Shown: positions 53,061-64,000 of the stretch, piece by piece
Layout: each line of letters begins with the position of its first letter
How positions within the stretch are numbered: position 1 is the stretch's first letter
Origin: Pachyseris speciosa
Taxonomy: Eukaryota; Cnidaria; Anthozoa; Scleractinia; Pachyseridae
Length of the DNA: 64,000 nucleotides
Direction: 5' to 3'
NCBI GenBank assembly: GCA_016490735.1
Contig: JAEMWC010001393.1
Span: 78,501-142,500 of the forward strand
Program-made: the position numbers and the translations under genes
The notes under the pieces: model-generated
Seen by the model: only the letters and a program-made list of their open reading frames with translations
What the model was told of the DNA's origin: nothing
Databases searched by the model: none

Positions 53061-54157
53061 TTAGTCCAAAACAAAGCGCCCAAAGTAGAATCAAATTAGT
53101 CTTGAATTATACTTGAATTATACTGCATGATGTGTAATGTGTTGTTTGTTTCACAGAAAACCTTCTGACGGATCTAATCTTATGGGTATTCAGCTTCAAT
53201 TGTTGTTCAAAGGAAGATCAACCGCATCAGTACTTGAATAAAGATATTCTTAAATAGGTCAATGTATTGCAAAACAGTATTACGCTTCAAAGGTCATTCC
53301 AAAGTTAGTGTCTGCGTCTGTGGATAAAATATTCATTAATTTCCATTTTAATAAATAGTAATAAGGATTCAAGTTGCCGGTGGGGCTAGCCGTGCAAAGT
53401 ACATGTATGGCCATTTGAATACCAAAATGTATTTGTTAGTATTTTATGATAAAGACTCTAGTAATGGAGTTTCATATAGTACCAACCCCTGCCCAGCACC
53501 ACTCTCCACTGCCACTTTCACACACAAGTAGCACGATCCCTTTTTGGCCATTTTTAGTTCATTACTCGAACGTTTTTTCTGTCACGAACTTCTCCGAGAG
53601 TGCATGACGATTACAATCCTTGACGACCGCAGTTGGGATGATTATTGCACCAATTAATATTGACAAACAAAAGCTAACAATTAAGACCTTTTTTGTCTTG
53701 ACAAACGGTCGCTTGAGGTCACCGCAATGGCAACTCCTAGGATGTTTTAAAAAGGTTATTAGAAAATTAGAATCTGATTACTTCATATGTATTCAGTGTC
53801 TTTGTTTGACCTATCTTACAATTAACAACTGTTTTTCTCTTGACAAGAGATCGCTTTTGAGGTCAATATACCAGCATCTTCTAGGATCCTTTGAAAAGGC
53901 CATCAGCAAAATGAGAATCTGATTAAGTCTTTTGTATTTACTTAATGGTTTTCAAGGCTAGTGTCTTAGTTTCATCTATCTTATATTGTATATTTATTAC
54001 TTTTGTTTTAGTTTTATTATTTATAATCTTGTAGTAGGGCCCTGCTGTAAAGCACGTTTTCTTTTGAAGTTGGTATCCTCAATATTTAGATTTGTATTAT
54101 TATCCTAAAGTCGATCAACGACATGAAGTCAGTTTAAATGAGAGACGATTGTTTTAA

Positions 54158-55175
54158 CCCCTTAAGTACCTTATTGACGTACTCTGTACGTCAGAAACAC
54201 CGTTAGTGCTTTGAAAACCTACAACTTTCCCAAATCCCTTGCTATGGTTGAAATGAACGATTCTTATTGCCAAATGCTCAATTACGTAGACATCATCACT
54301 CCAGAAACTGACCAAAACTCCCAATTTTCATCAAGTATGACCGTTTATTTTGTTGCAAAACCAAAAATGTTGGATTTGAACGCCCATTGACAACACCAAA
54401 GAGAAGCTACTTTGCCATGAAGTTTTTCGGAATAAATATCTTTTGAAGCTAAAATTCTACGTTGGCAGCAAACTTCGACTCCACTTCTTGAAATCTGTTC
54501 CACTTTTAGCTGCTCACTTGTTTAGCGCGACGCGGATAACGCTTTTGATTTCACTTGCACTCACTGGTCTAAAAAATTTTGCTTTTGTGACCCAAAGGAA
54601 TTCTGAGAAGTTCTTGAATAACGGGCGCAAGACAGTCCGCCAATTTTCATTTCAGATATTTTTTAGAACCGTGTTGAGCCACCCGGTCCTGCTGGCAAAA
54701 TATATCACCGATTGCATTATTTACATGTCAAAACTCGCCAAAATTGCCATGCCAGGTCCCGGAATCCACTCACAAAACGACTAAAGACACAACTTCACTT
54801 CGTGGATTGCCATCACTCCCTCGAATACCTTGAGCGCCCCACTTCATGTGAAATTGCTTCTCACCTCTGTTTTCTTTCAAAGGATTGCCTTTGCCCATCA
54901 ACCCAGCTTTATGATGCCAGGCAGGGGGCTTCTGAGGTGGAAAATGGCTCAAAAAACACACTTATAAATCAAATAAGCAACGAATTGTAGCTGCAGTGTT
55001 CATTTAGAAATAAACGACAGCTAGCGTGACAAGTGTGACGACAAAAATAGAGCCTTCGGTGTTGTGGACCAGCGAAATTGCCGAGGTAACCCCTTATATG
55101 GAATAGCGAGGTCGTCTTGACCTCCTACCCTCAGGAAATTGCAAGAAAATACGTGAAACGTTCGCATTGAAGGGG
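54158..55175. mobile_element. 1.0-kb TTAA-flanked, piggyBac-type non-autonomous element
   Basis: TTAA|CCCCTTAAGTACC at the left (TTAA 54154-54157) and CGCATTGAAGGGG|TTAA at the right (55176-55179): CCCCTT ends in inverted orientation with a TTAA duplication. Copy B of the duplication lacks it (GATTGTTTTCATTGAAAG). The left end also holds a GACGTAC...GTACGTC hairpin. The frames at 54443-54784 and 54712-54990 inside match no transposase I know. Confidence 0.75.
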
Positions 55176-55892
55176 TTAATTGAAATTAAATGGCGACCAC
55201 GAACTTTAAATCTGGGCAATATGATGATGAAACAAATAAACTCTGCTTGCGTGGTTTCACGACTCTGAAAGACGGGGTGAATTAAACGATAACAAAGTTT
55301 ATAATTGTCTACTGCATCAATATCTATTGCGTGTATGACGCTGATCTTTGGAAACAACTAAATCAACTTAACATTATTTTGATAGTCTTCCACGTAGGCT
55401 AAATTCGTTTGACAGGTCAGATCTTCCCAAATATTTCAATCTCAGTGAATAATAATCTCAAATAAAAATAAGCTGAGCTAAGTCGATACTTGACCTACGT
55501 TATCCTTAATTAGTGCCGTGCTTTCAATTGGTTAATGGCATTACGCTTAAATGTATGAGAGTTTGGACTAAATTTGGTTCTAACTCCTGAGTCTGGGGGA
55601 TAAAGTTTTCAAGATTGTCCAAGATTCACCTTAAAAGCAAACGTTTTCAAGATTTTCCCTAAAATAAAAGTAAAAAGGCATTTATACTTTCACTGGTGCG
55701 GCTGGCCATATAAAAATATTCGGACTGATACATCACAACATTGTGGATCCGTTTACATATATTCCTCGCTACTCTATAACAGAAAACGCCGATATAATCA
55801 CTGACTTTGAAGGCTTACCTAAGGTATATCTTTAAACAAAATTTAAGTATAACTGGACCAACGAAAGCTAAATTTGCGGCAGTTTTTGGTTT

Positions 55893-56132
55893 CTGAATGA
55901 TATATGAAATCATGTATCGCACCGGTAATCGCGAGGTCACGGGTTCAAACCCCGTTGAAGTCCTGAAATTTTTTTAGGCTTCTTTTCGCTATTGCATAAA
56001 TTGCGTTCACAACTGCGAGGATCATTCTTCATTTGATTTCATTTCCGCAGTTCATATATGATTTATTTCATATATCATTCACCCTCATTTCTTTCACGGG
56101 CACATATGAACCCACAATTGACCTGCTCCCAG

Positions 56133-56165
<33 letters not shown>

Positions 56166-56285
56166 ATCGCACGGTAATCGCGAGGTCACGGGTTCAAACC
56201 CCGTTGAAGTCCTGAATTTTTTTCAGACTTCTTTTCGCAATTGCATAAATTGCGTTCACAACTGCGAGGATCATTCTTCATTTGA
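55893..56285 (+). mobile_element. tRNA-derived SINE, tandem (partial plus full unit)
   Basis: Two units of the same SINE as 15584-16278. The first lacks the D-arm region (starts ATCGCACCGGTAATCGCGAG), the second has GGCTTCATAGCTCAGTTGG...GGGTTCAAACCCC (56139-56210) and the tail TTTTTTTCAGACTTC...GAGGATCATTCTTCATTTGA. GTTTTTGGTTT is duplicated at 55882-55892 and 56286-56296. Copy B has this word once (about 61703). The anticodon arm is irregular (no T before the presumed anticodon), so it is not a tRNA gene. Confidence 0.85.
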
Positions 56286-57189
56286 GTTTTTGGTTTGTGT
56301 CCATTTTTCTGCCTCCCGTTGGAAAAAAATTGTCTTTCAGTTACTTCACTCGCGTGTACATGTTATTGTGGGGAAATGAAAGGAAAATGCATCTAAGAAA
56401 TCAAAGAAAAGACTAGCTGCAGTTCAGCAGCTACAAATGTAGGTTTGGAAAATTAGGAGTGTGAAACCAATACCGTTAGCTTTTATAATATAAAGTTGCA
56501 CATTCTCACTTAAAATCCGAATGAAGAGTCGCGACCATACTCCTGAGCGACTATTCAAATGGGATCTGTTTTCACCACTATAGACAAATACTTTCATTTG
56601 CTTTGATAACCGTCCGTTCATCAAGTCACCGCATCAGGAATTGAGTATATCTTGTGCCGATCAGTTTTAAACGCGATCAACGACGGAAAATGTTGCGCTA
56701 ATGCAAGACGACTGTTTTCATAAAGTGAATACCACTACTCAGTTGCTATGAACATTTTAAATCCCTTGTGTCAATAAGGTGATGAAAGTCTCATTTGCGT
56801 ACTGTGGATACAAAAAAGTCGGCATGTTATTGTATTTGATATTTACTGCATGACTGTTTATTGCGTGTCTGACGATAACTTTTGTAAACAACAGAAGCAA
56901 CTTTCACTGTTGTGATAGCCGCCGGTGTGGGATAAATCCACCTGACAAGTATAGTCTTCCTGAACGTCTCACTCTCAGACAGCAAACAAGATCAGCTAAT
57001 TCAGTACTTGACCCACCTCAAGTGGTACGATCTATTGATAAATAGCATTAAGCTTTGAAGGTCATTTTAAAGTTTGGCTCTGGACTGAATGAGGTTCTAA
57101 CTTTTCAGTCTGCGGATAAAGTTTTCTAGAGTCGCTATTTAAATAAGCGCAAATGAGCAGTTACCTTTTCGCTGTTACTGCTAATTGAC

Positions 57190-57482
57190 AAGCTCTTAAC
57201 CAATCAGAATCGAGCAAATTTTTCATGTTTGTTATTCACATGAAAACATTGCCAGATGGCCTACCATAATTTTTGGAGAAGCAACACGCGTTATTCATCA
57301 CGCGTTCAGTAGAGACATATAGCTTTAGCAACGTTTTTAAAGTTTTTTTAAGCCTCAAAAACCGGCTAAACAGTTATTAGGTTATAGCTATAAGCTACTT
57401 TGTTCTTCAAGTGTCTGTCAAGCGCTGTAATCCTTACCTTTAGTCTTTCTTGTTTATAATCATGGCCTTGCTTGTTTTTGTT
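57190..57482. repeat. Fragment of the 0.7-kb TTAA element
   Basis: TTTAGCAACGTTTTTAAAG, AAAAACCGGCTAAA, TTATAGCTATAAGC and TCTTGTTTATAATCATGGCC match the inner part of 57829-58568 in the same orientation. Ends are missing. Confidence 0.65.
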
Positions 57483-57777
57483 AAAGGGAACCTCCACTCT
57501 TACAACAAATCGACGTCAAATTGTTGGAAATAATTACTAGCCTCCAAATTTTGTATTGAAACGTGGATATAACATTTAAGAGTACAAAAGAATTTATATC
57601 ATTATCGCCTATTTTCGCTTTTAAATTTCCCAAAACGCGGCCATTTTGGATTTGATGACGTGTAATGGTTGCAAGTATTATCAGGAAGCAAATGAAGCAG
57701 AAAATCCTTTGTGTTAAACAATAGGGCAACCATCACACGTCGTCAAATCTAAAATAAGCACGAGTAAAAATTTACAA

Positions 57778-57813
<36 letters not shown>

Positions 57814-57828
57814 GTAATTACATATTAA

Positions 57829-58346
57829 TAATATACACGAAAAAATTGTGTTGCATAAGCAACGGAGGTGAATCACGTGCAAAAGTCATTTATTCGTCAC
57901 GGGTAGGTCAAAACAACAGTTTCGTCAATGTTTTTAAGGTTTTTTAAGCTGCAAAAACCGGCTGAAAATATGTAGCCTATAACTATAAGGCTGTGTAATC
58001 ATTACCTTCAGTATTTCTGGTTCATAATCTTCGTCTTGTTTGTTTTTGTTTTCTCCGTATATTAAAAGTGGCGTGAACAAAGTGTTATATAACTAAGTTC
58101 AACTTGCTCACAATTTTCGATTTCGTCGGTAATTCCCTTCTCTAGAGATCACTTTCTCCAAACAGACAGCAAAAAGCGATGCTTTTCGATCTTTGCTCGT
58201 TTATAGAGCTGTTTTCAGCTTCTCTGCGAAAGAATACCTGCTCAAAACGCCGGCCATTGTTGCTATAGAAACAGCTACGATTTGATTGGCTTTTTTCTCT
58301 AAACCAATCAAAATACATTAGTAATAGGCCATTTCCGAATTACCTA

Positions 58347-58401
<55 letters not shown>

Positions 58402-58467
58402 CCATTCACATGCAAATTTAACTAATTTTCATATGAAAAGATGAGGACCAGGACTCGCTTTGAAAAG

Positions 58468-58498
<31 letters not shown>

Positions 58499-58568
58499 GC
58501 ACTGTGTTACATCAAACTGCACTGTTTTTTTTAGCCAATTAGAATTGAGTAGTTTTTCGTGTATATTA
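57829..58568. mobile_element. 0.7-kb TTAA-flanked element, copy 2 (inverted to copy 1)
   Basis: Starts TTAA|TAATATACACGAAAAA (57825-57828) and ends TTTTTCGTGTATATTA|TTAG (58569-58572). The body is the reverse complement of 44412-45095. It holds a 168-bp TA-flanked foldback. The right TTAG abuts the left border of duplication copy B. Confidence 0.8.
58327..58494. mobile_element. 168-bp foldback MITE with TA TSD (Tc1/mariner-type)
   Basis: TA|GGCCATTTCCGAATTACC at the left and GGTAATTCGGAAATGGCC|TA at the right. Arms of about 75 bp (TCAAAGCGAGTCCTGG, CATCTTTTCATATGAAAATT) surround a loop of about 20 nt. The TA duplication (58325-58326, 58495-58496) suggests mobilisation by a Tc1/mariner transposase. 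It is nested in the TTAA element; copy 1 of that element lacks it. Confidence 0.85.
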
Positions 58569-61500
58569 TTAGTCCAAAAACAAAGCACCCAAAATAACAT
58601 CAAATTAGTCTTGTATTTGAATTCTACTGCGTGACGTGTAGTCTGCTGCTTTTTTTCAGATAGAAAACTTTCTGGCGGGTCTAATATTTTAGGAGGATTA
58701 TCTCTTAGTTCCTTATGGTTACTAATCAACCTCAATGTACCGTTCAAAGGAAGATCAGTACTTGAATAATTAACAATTATTCTACGAGGGCGCGCTGGAT
58801 ATGAAGTGATTAATAACCAACGAGGCGCTTAGCGCTAAGTTGTTATAATCATTTCATATCCAACAAGCATGAGTAGAATAATTTTTTTTATCAAAAACTC
58901 TACGACGCATAGTTCAGATTCTGAACAAACAAACAAAAAGTGAAAGAAAGGAACTCGGAAAAAGGGAGAACCAAAACAAGAAAACATTTTGAATTTGTCC
59001 ATCACATGACTAAAAAAAGGGCGCGAAAATGTTTCGGTGTGTTGCAACGTTTCCGAGCAAAGTTGAATTAATTTAATGAAACTGTCCGAGAACAACAGGC
59101 TTCAGTTTTAGGTGTTCTTTTTTGAAAAAGTGCAGGGGTTATTGGTTCTGAACGGTTCAAATGTGCAGTAGTTTGGTAAAACTGAAATATTCAATCATTG
59201 CTCAAGGAGGGTGGAACGGCTTTCACGTAGATGTACGAGCCGAAGAAAGCAAAGCAAAGTAATCCATCATTTCATCAAAGTGAAGACACAATTTCAATAT
59301 ATTTTGATGGACTGGAGCATTGTCTCACCAGTCCTGGTGGGAAACAAGCGATATGAGGGATAGGCCGGAGACAGGTTATGCTTCAAGAAATAGCTTATAG
59401 AAATTCGTCTTGATGCGTGGAACAAAAACTGGAACAGAATAACAAAAGCAACAAGAGCGGCGATTCTTCTCATTTTTAATTTTTAACAAAACATCTTATC
59501 TGTGACCGGAAAGTTTGAAGCTGGTGATTGATACGTTGCATCGAGTGAAGGTCAGGACATTTTCAATGTGAGTTAACTTTTATTTTTTTAAAGTTTCACT
59601 GATCGCTGGAGAGATTTTCAATGGTGAATATTACTGTAAATTTTAGCTGAAGTTGTTGTTTGTTCGGTTTGGTTTGAATAGACTGGCCCATCAGCATATT
59701 TAAAATTTCGTTTAGTTGAGTTAAAAAAATCTTTCGGTATTTCGGTAAAAATAGAGGTGCGTTTTACTTTTAGCTAAATATCAACAGCCCTGAAAATTTT
59801 CTTAGCGCTGCAAGAATTTTTAAACACGATCCCAGCACTATTTCTGGTCGTTGTAAAACACTAAACAATGAAAAGTTGAATTTCATTTGTATTTCGGTTC
59901 CAGTTTCGAAATTTTTATTCGTTAATTCCGCTGCGAGACGACTAATGTTTTAATGGCTGCCGTTTCCAGGGAAAATTTTATTGAGCTTTCTCTGTTTGCT
60001 GAAGCGTTCATTGACCAGATAAGATAGTGCAGGTATATGACCTGATAGCCTGTGTCCGACTAGCCAATGAAAATACTGGAAATCTTATATTGGTAGTTCA
60101 GTTTTTAACAATAAAAGGTATCCTTGATTAGGTCGGTGTATTGCAAAACAGTATTACGCTTCAAAGATCATTGCAAAGTTAGGGTCTGCTTCTGTGGATA
60201 AAGTTTAAATTGTCATTAGTTCCCATTTTAATAAATAGTGATAAGCATTCAAGTTTCCGGTGGGGTTAGCAATGCAAACTACATATATGACCATTTGAAT
60301 ACCAAACATTTCTTAGAAACTCTAGCTAGAAATGGACTTCCGTATAGCACAAACCTCTGCCCGCCCCCACTACCGCCCCCACTACCGCCCCCCCCCCCCC
60401 CCCTCACTAACACTTACAAGCACTAGTAACACGATCCCTTTTTGACCTTTTTTAGTTCCTTAATCCAAGGCTTTTATGTCACGAAATTCTCCGAGACTGC
60501 ATGACGATTACAAACTTTTACGACTGCAGTTTTGTCATTAAAGGCTATTTAACTGATATCAATTCCAAAGACATCGCAGCGCTGATGTCACTGAAACACC
60601 CCTTTATAAAGGAATCTTGGGATGATTATTGCACCGATTAATATTTGCAAACAAAAGCTAACAATTAACAGCTGTTTTTGTCTTGACAAGCGATCGCTTT
60701 TGAGGTCAATGTATTAGCATCTGCTAGGATCCTTTGAAAAGGTCATCAGCAAAATGAGAATCTGACTAATTCTTATGTATTTACTTAATGATTTTGAGGA
60801 CTAACGTCTTTGTTTCACCTATCTTATATTATATATTTATTATTTAGTTTTAGTTTTACATATTTATAATCTTGTAGTGGGACCCTGCTGTAAAGCACTT
60901 TTGCTTTTGTCTTGGTATCCTCAATAAAGATTTGTATTATTATCCTAAAGTCGAACAACGTGAAGTCAGTTGAAATGAGAGACGATTGTTTTCATTGAAA
61001 GGAAATGGCGAGCACGAAATTTCAATCTGGGCAATATGATGATGAAAAAAATAAACTCTGCTTGCGTTGTTTCGCGATACTGAAAAATGTGGTGAATTAA
61101 GCGTTAACAAAGCTTAAACTTGTCTACTGCATCAATATCTATTGCGTGTATGATGCTGACCTTTGGATACAACTGAATCAACTGAAGACTATTTTGATAT
61201 CCTTCCACGTAGGCTAAATCCGTTTGACAGGTCAAATCTTCCCAAATATTTCAATCCCAGTGAATAATAGTCTCAAATAAAGACAAAATCAGCTAAGTCG
61301 GCACTTGACCTACGTTATACTAAGTCTAGTAGTACCGGCGATCAATCGGTAAATGGCATTATGCTTTAAATGTCATTTTAGAGTAAGAGTCTGGACTATA
61401 CGTGATTCTAACTTCTGAGTCTGGGGATAAAGTTTCGAATATTCGCCTTAAAATAAATGGAAACGTTTTCAGTATTTTCCCAAAAAAATAAAAGCAAAAA

Positions 61501-62849
61501 GCATTTATATTTTTACTGCTGCGGCTGGCCATATAGAATATAGGGTTTGATACATCACAACTTTGCGGAACTTTTTACTGATATATCATGATTCCTTAGT
61601 ACTCTACAACAAAAATGTTTTGCGCTGATATAATTACTAACACGGAAGACTGATCTAAGGTCTGACTCTGAACAAAATTTCAGTATGAATGGACCACTTT
61701 GTCAAAGTTTTTGGTTTGTGTCTATTACTCGGTCTCCTGTTGCAAGAAAAAGTCTTTCTAACTTTAGTCGCGTGTACCGTGTCAGTGTGTCACTCGCTAA
61801 ATAACTGTGCTTGGATGAAATTGCGATGAAAACAACGATCTAGAATTATTGTGGCAAGATATCACTCCAGACTTTCGAAAAAGTAGAGGGGTAAATTTAT
61901 TTTGTTTTCGAAAGGAAAACATATCTAAAAAATTCAAGAGAAGGCTATCTGCAGTTCAGTCGCTAGGCTTAGGAAATTAGGGGTGTGAAACCAATAGAGT
62001 TTCACACAGTCTCACTTAAAATCCGAATGAAGAGTCGTCACCATACTACTGAAAGTCTATTGAGTTGAAATGAGATCTATCCTAGTGACTAAGAAAAGCT
62101 GAGTTCAATTAATGAACCGTAGTACAGAATCAAGTTTTAATGACAATTCTTTGGATCATTACGTCACCACTATAGACAAATAACTTCAGTTGTTTTGATA
62201 ACCATCTGTTCATCAAGTCACTGCATCCGCAATTAAGTATATGTTGTGATCTCAAACACGATCAACGATGGAAAATGTTGCACTGATGCAAGACGACTGT
62301 TTTCAAAAACTGAATGCCACTACTCAGTTGCTTTTACCATTCTCTTTCTGTAGAATCACTTAGATAAACACAAGATCGGTTATGACACGTTCGCAGCCGT
62401 CGCCTGATTTAAATCACTCCGCTGTTAACCGCTGTCAATATGGTGATGAAAAGATAGTCTCATTTGCGTACTGTGGATTAAGAAAATCGTCATGTTCTTG
62501 TATTCGATATTTTCTGCATGACCGTCTATTGCGTGTCTGACGATAACTTTTGAAAACAATATAAGCAACTTTCACTGTCTGTTGTTATAGCCGCCGGTGT
62601 GGAATAAATCCGCCTGACAAGTCTAATCTCCCTGAACATCTCACCGATTCTCAGACAGCAAACAAGATCAGCTAATTCAGAACTTGACCCACCTCAAGTG
62701 TTAAGATCCATTGATAAATAGCATTAAGCTTTGAAGGTCAGTTACTCTGGACTGAATATGGTTCTAACTTTTGAGTCTGTGGATAAAGTTTTCTAGGGTG
62801 GCTATTTAAATAAGCGCAAATCAGCAGTTATCTTTTCACTGTTACTGCT
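58569..62849. repeat. Segmental duplication, copy B
   Basis: Direct copy of 53061-57182, with its own 1.3-kb insertion (58778-60104) and without the two insertions of copy A. A C run at 60387-60403 and short duplications separate the copies further. No coding content is supported. Confidence 0.8.
58778..60104. mobile_element. 1.3-kb insertion in copy B, 8-bp flanking repeat
   Basis: TTAACAAT occurs at 58770-58777 and 60105-60112, exactly where copy A runs on without this DNA. Its left 105 bp (58776-58882) form a hairpin: ATTATTCTAC...GGATATGAA and TTCATATCC...GTAGAATAAT. No matching inverted end was found at the right, so either the hairpin is a separate element or this is a truncated or composite insert. 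No ORF of note. Confidence 0.55.
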
Positions 62850-63589
62850 TATCATTTAAAACAAAAAGATGTGGCCATAGAGTTGAAAATGTTGAACATT
62901 TTACATGAGAACTTTAAAAATAAAATTTTACTTTTCGTTGAATAGATGTAATGTCAATTTTGAAGGCCGTTCTAACCTTTTACTCTGTGAACATTACTAA
63001 GTATGACCGCGTGAATGCTTTTTTGGTCAGTTTCAATTTGATGAAGTGCGGTGCATTAAAACTGGCGGTTATGACTTCAACATTTATCTCGGCGCTGGAA
63101 AGAACATCAGCTACAATTTGGGGATTAGACTTTTGTACCGTAAGTCGTTTGGTGACTTAAACAATCGGAAGAGATGATTCTATGCTATGCGATTTCGAAA
63201 GGCGATAAAACAAAGAAAAACAAGTTTTAAGGTTTTCTAGTCGAGTATCCTTAGTAGCACTAGCATTTAAATGCCAGTGAAGCCCGGTTAGCAAAATGTT
63301 GAAGTTTGCTGTGTGTTGCTATTAGAGTTGTAGAAGACTGATGTTTGAAATCTCTTAGTCTATCAGAAAAACCTGTTTCAATGTCCAAGCTAGCTATTTT
63401 CACATTTCAAACCATTCCGCGATAGGGTAAGATGGTTCTGATTTTAGAGCATGTGCTATTGCGCTTACTTATAGGAATGCCTATTGTTAAATCCTTAAAA
63501 TGCAGTTGGCACTGTTTTATGTGCAGATTAAAGTAGTTCCAGCTTATCAAATCTGTTGATTCACATAGAAATAATTTTTACTTTCCATA
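62850..63589. other. No gene recognised
   Basis: The short plus-strand frame at 62951-63160 has no domain or splice support. Confidence 0.4.
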
Positions 63590-64000
63590 AATGCAGTTCG
63601 GCGAGGAAAAAGAAGCATAGTTAATAAAGAGAAAAGAGACGCTTTCTTAATCCATGTGAGTGAGAAACAACGCATCCAACCGATCTCAATCGATAACCAT
63701 AATACCGTAGTTACCATTCCAGAAAATCTTCCGTTAACTGACTCAGAGAAATCTGTTCTCAGTAAGGGCCTTAATTTTGTTCCAATTGCTAAACGCACCA
63801 ACGAATTTTCAGTTAAGCAAGACGTCGAAAAATTCCTTCGCCGCATTCAGTTAAAGCTTTTTTCCACGACAAAGAAGACGATTCTAACACCTCTGACAAA
63901 GATATTTTTGAAACACTTCGTGTTCGCAAATCAAAATGGACTCCCCCAGAGGGCCAGTTCGCCTCTTTAGATTTTTTCATCAAAAAATGCCGTCGTGACG
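63590..64000 (+). pseudogene. Penelope-like element, N-terminal part, cut by the window edge
   Basis: The plus strand reads KRDAFLIHVSEKQRIQPISI, TIPENLPLTDSEKSVLSKGL, NFVPIAKRTNEFSVKQDVEK, then after a one-base shift near 63855 AFFHDKEDDSNTSDKDIFET, RKSKWTPPEGQFASLDFFIK. L(T)..E.SVLSKGLNF(V/I)P is the conserved N-terminal motif before the Penelope RT domain. The frameshift suggests it is inactive; the RT lies right of the window. Confidence 0.8.

Larger units (their letters stand above)
53061..57182. repeat. Segmental duplication, copy A
   Basis: Aligned in the same orientation with 58569-62849. Shared words include TTGCAAAACAGTATTACGCTTC, GGCCATTTGAATACCAAA-like, GATGAAAAACG-free AATCTGGGCAATATGATGATG, TTGACAGGTCA, CGTCTGACGATAACTTT-like and AAATAAGCGCAAAT. 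Copy A carries two insertions missing from copy B: a TTAA-flanked element (54158-55175) and a SINE pair (55893-56285). No coding content is supported in either copy. Confidence 0.8.

Noticed and set aside
54443..54990. Two overlapping frames inside the TTAA element as a transposase
   Set aside because: No piggyBac DDD motifs, no cysteine-rich tail, and neither frame resembles a known family.

Overview
The window looks like animal nuclear DNA, most probably from a cnidarian such as a stony coral or sea anemone. The grounds are its AT-rich base composition, split genes with GT-AG introns, no operons or ribosome-binding sites, and a very dense mix of non-LTR retrotransposon, Penelope-like, piggyBac-like, tyrosine-recombinase and tRNA-derived SINE remnants. 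The taxon is an inference from repeat style and from the lectin/Kazal/TLDc gene; no marker gene fixes it.

Only one region looks like a real host gene. It lies on the minus strand between about 51.5 kb and 32.7 kb and has thirteen recognisable exons whose splice phases join without conflict. In coding order they give: a four-exon H-type-lectin-like block, a Kazal-type domain, a second H-lectin-like block (one long exon plus the same four-exon pattern), a C-type lectin domain, a calcium-binding-type EGF domain, and the first half of a TLDc domain. The true 5' end and the last part of TLDc were not found. The protein is probably secreted or surface-bound, with several sugar-binding modules. Its introns hold a Penelope-like element, a 0.7-kb TTAA-flanked element and a 4.25-kb element with CACA ends.

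The rest is a layered transposon landscape. From 1 to 13.6 kb: a decayed LINE reverse transcriptase, dispersed repeats with smaller elements nested in them, a tRNA-type SINE, an array of about ten 80-bp repeats, an internally deleted two-gene DNA transposon remnant (SAP protein facing a THAP protein), a Crypton/DUF3504-like recombinase gene split by a 1.6-kb transposon, a tyrosine recombinase remnant and a Penelope-like 3' end with a hammerhead-ribozyme-like motif. From 14.4 to 16.5 kb: a piggyBac-like element carrying a MITE and a palindromic tRNA-SINE. From 17.5 to 32 kb: LINE remnants, a repeat present in opposite orientations, an 8-bp-TSD element and foldback elements. From 53 to 63 kb: two diverged direct copies of a roughly 4-kb segment. 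They differ by clean insertions, so each copy shows the empty target site for elements in the other or allows their ends to be placed. The right edge cuts into another Penelope-like element.

The most informative observations are the several empty-site/filled-site pairs that define element ends and target duplications, the Crypton ORF that reads through once its insertion is removed, the perfect-looking 315-bp-arm SINE palindrome, and the unusual lectin-Kazal-lectin-CTLD-EGF-TLDc gene.
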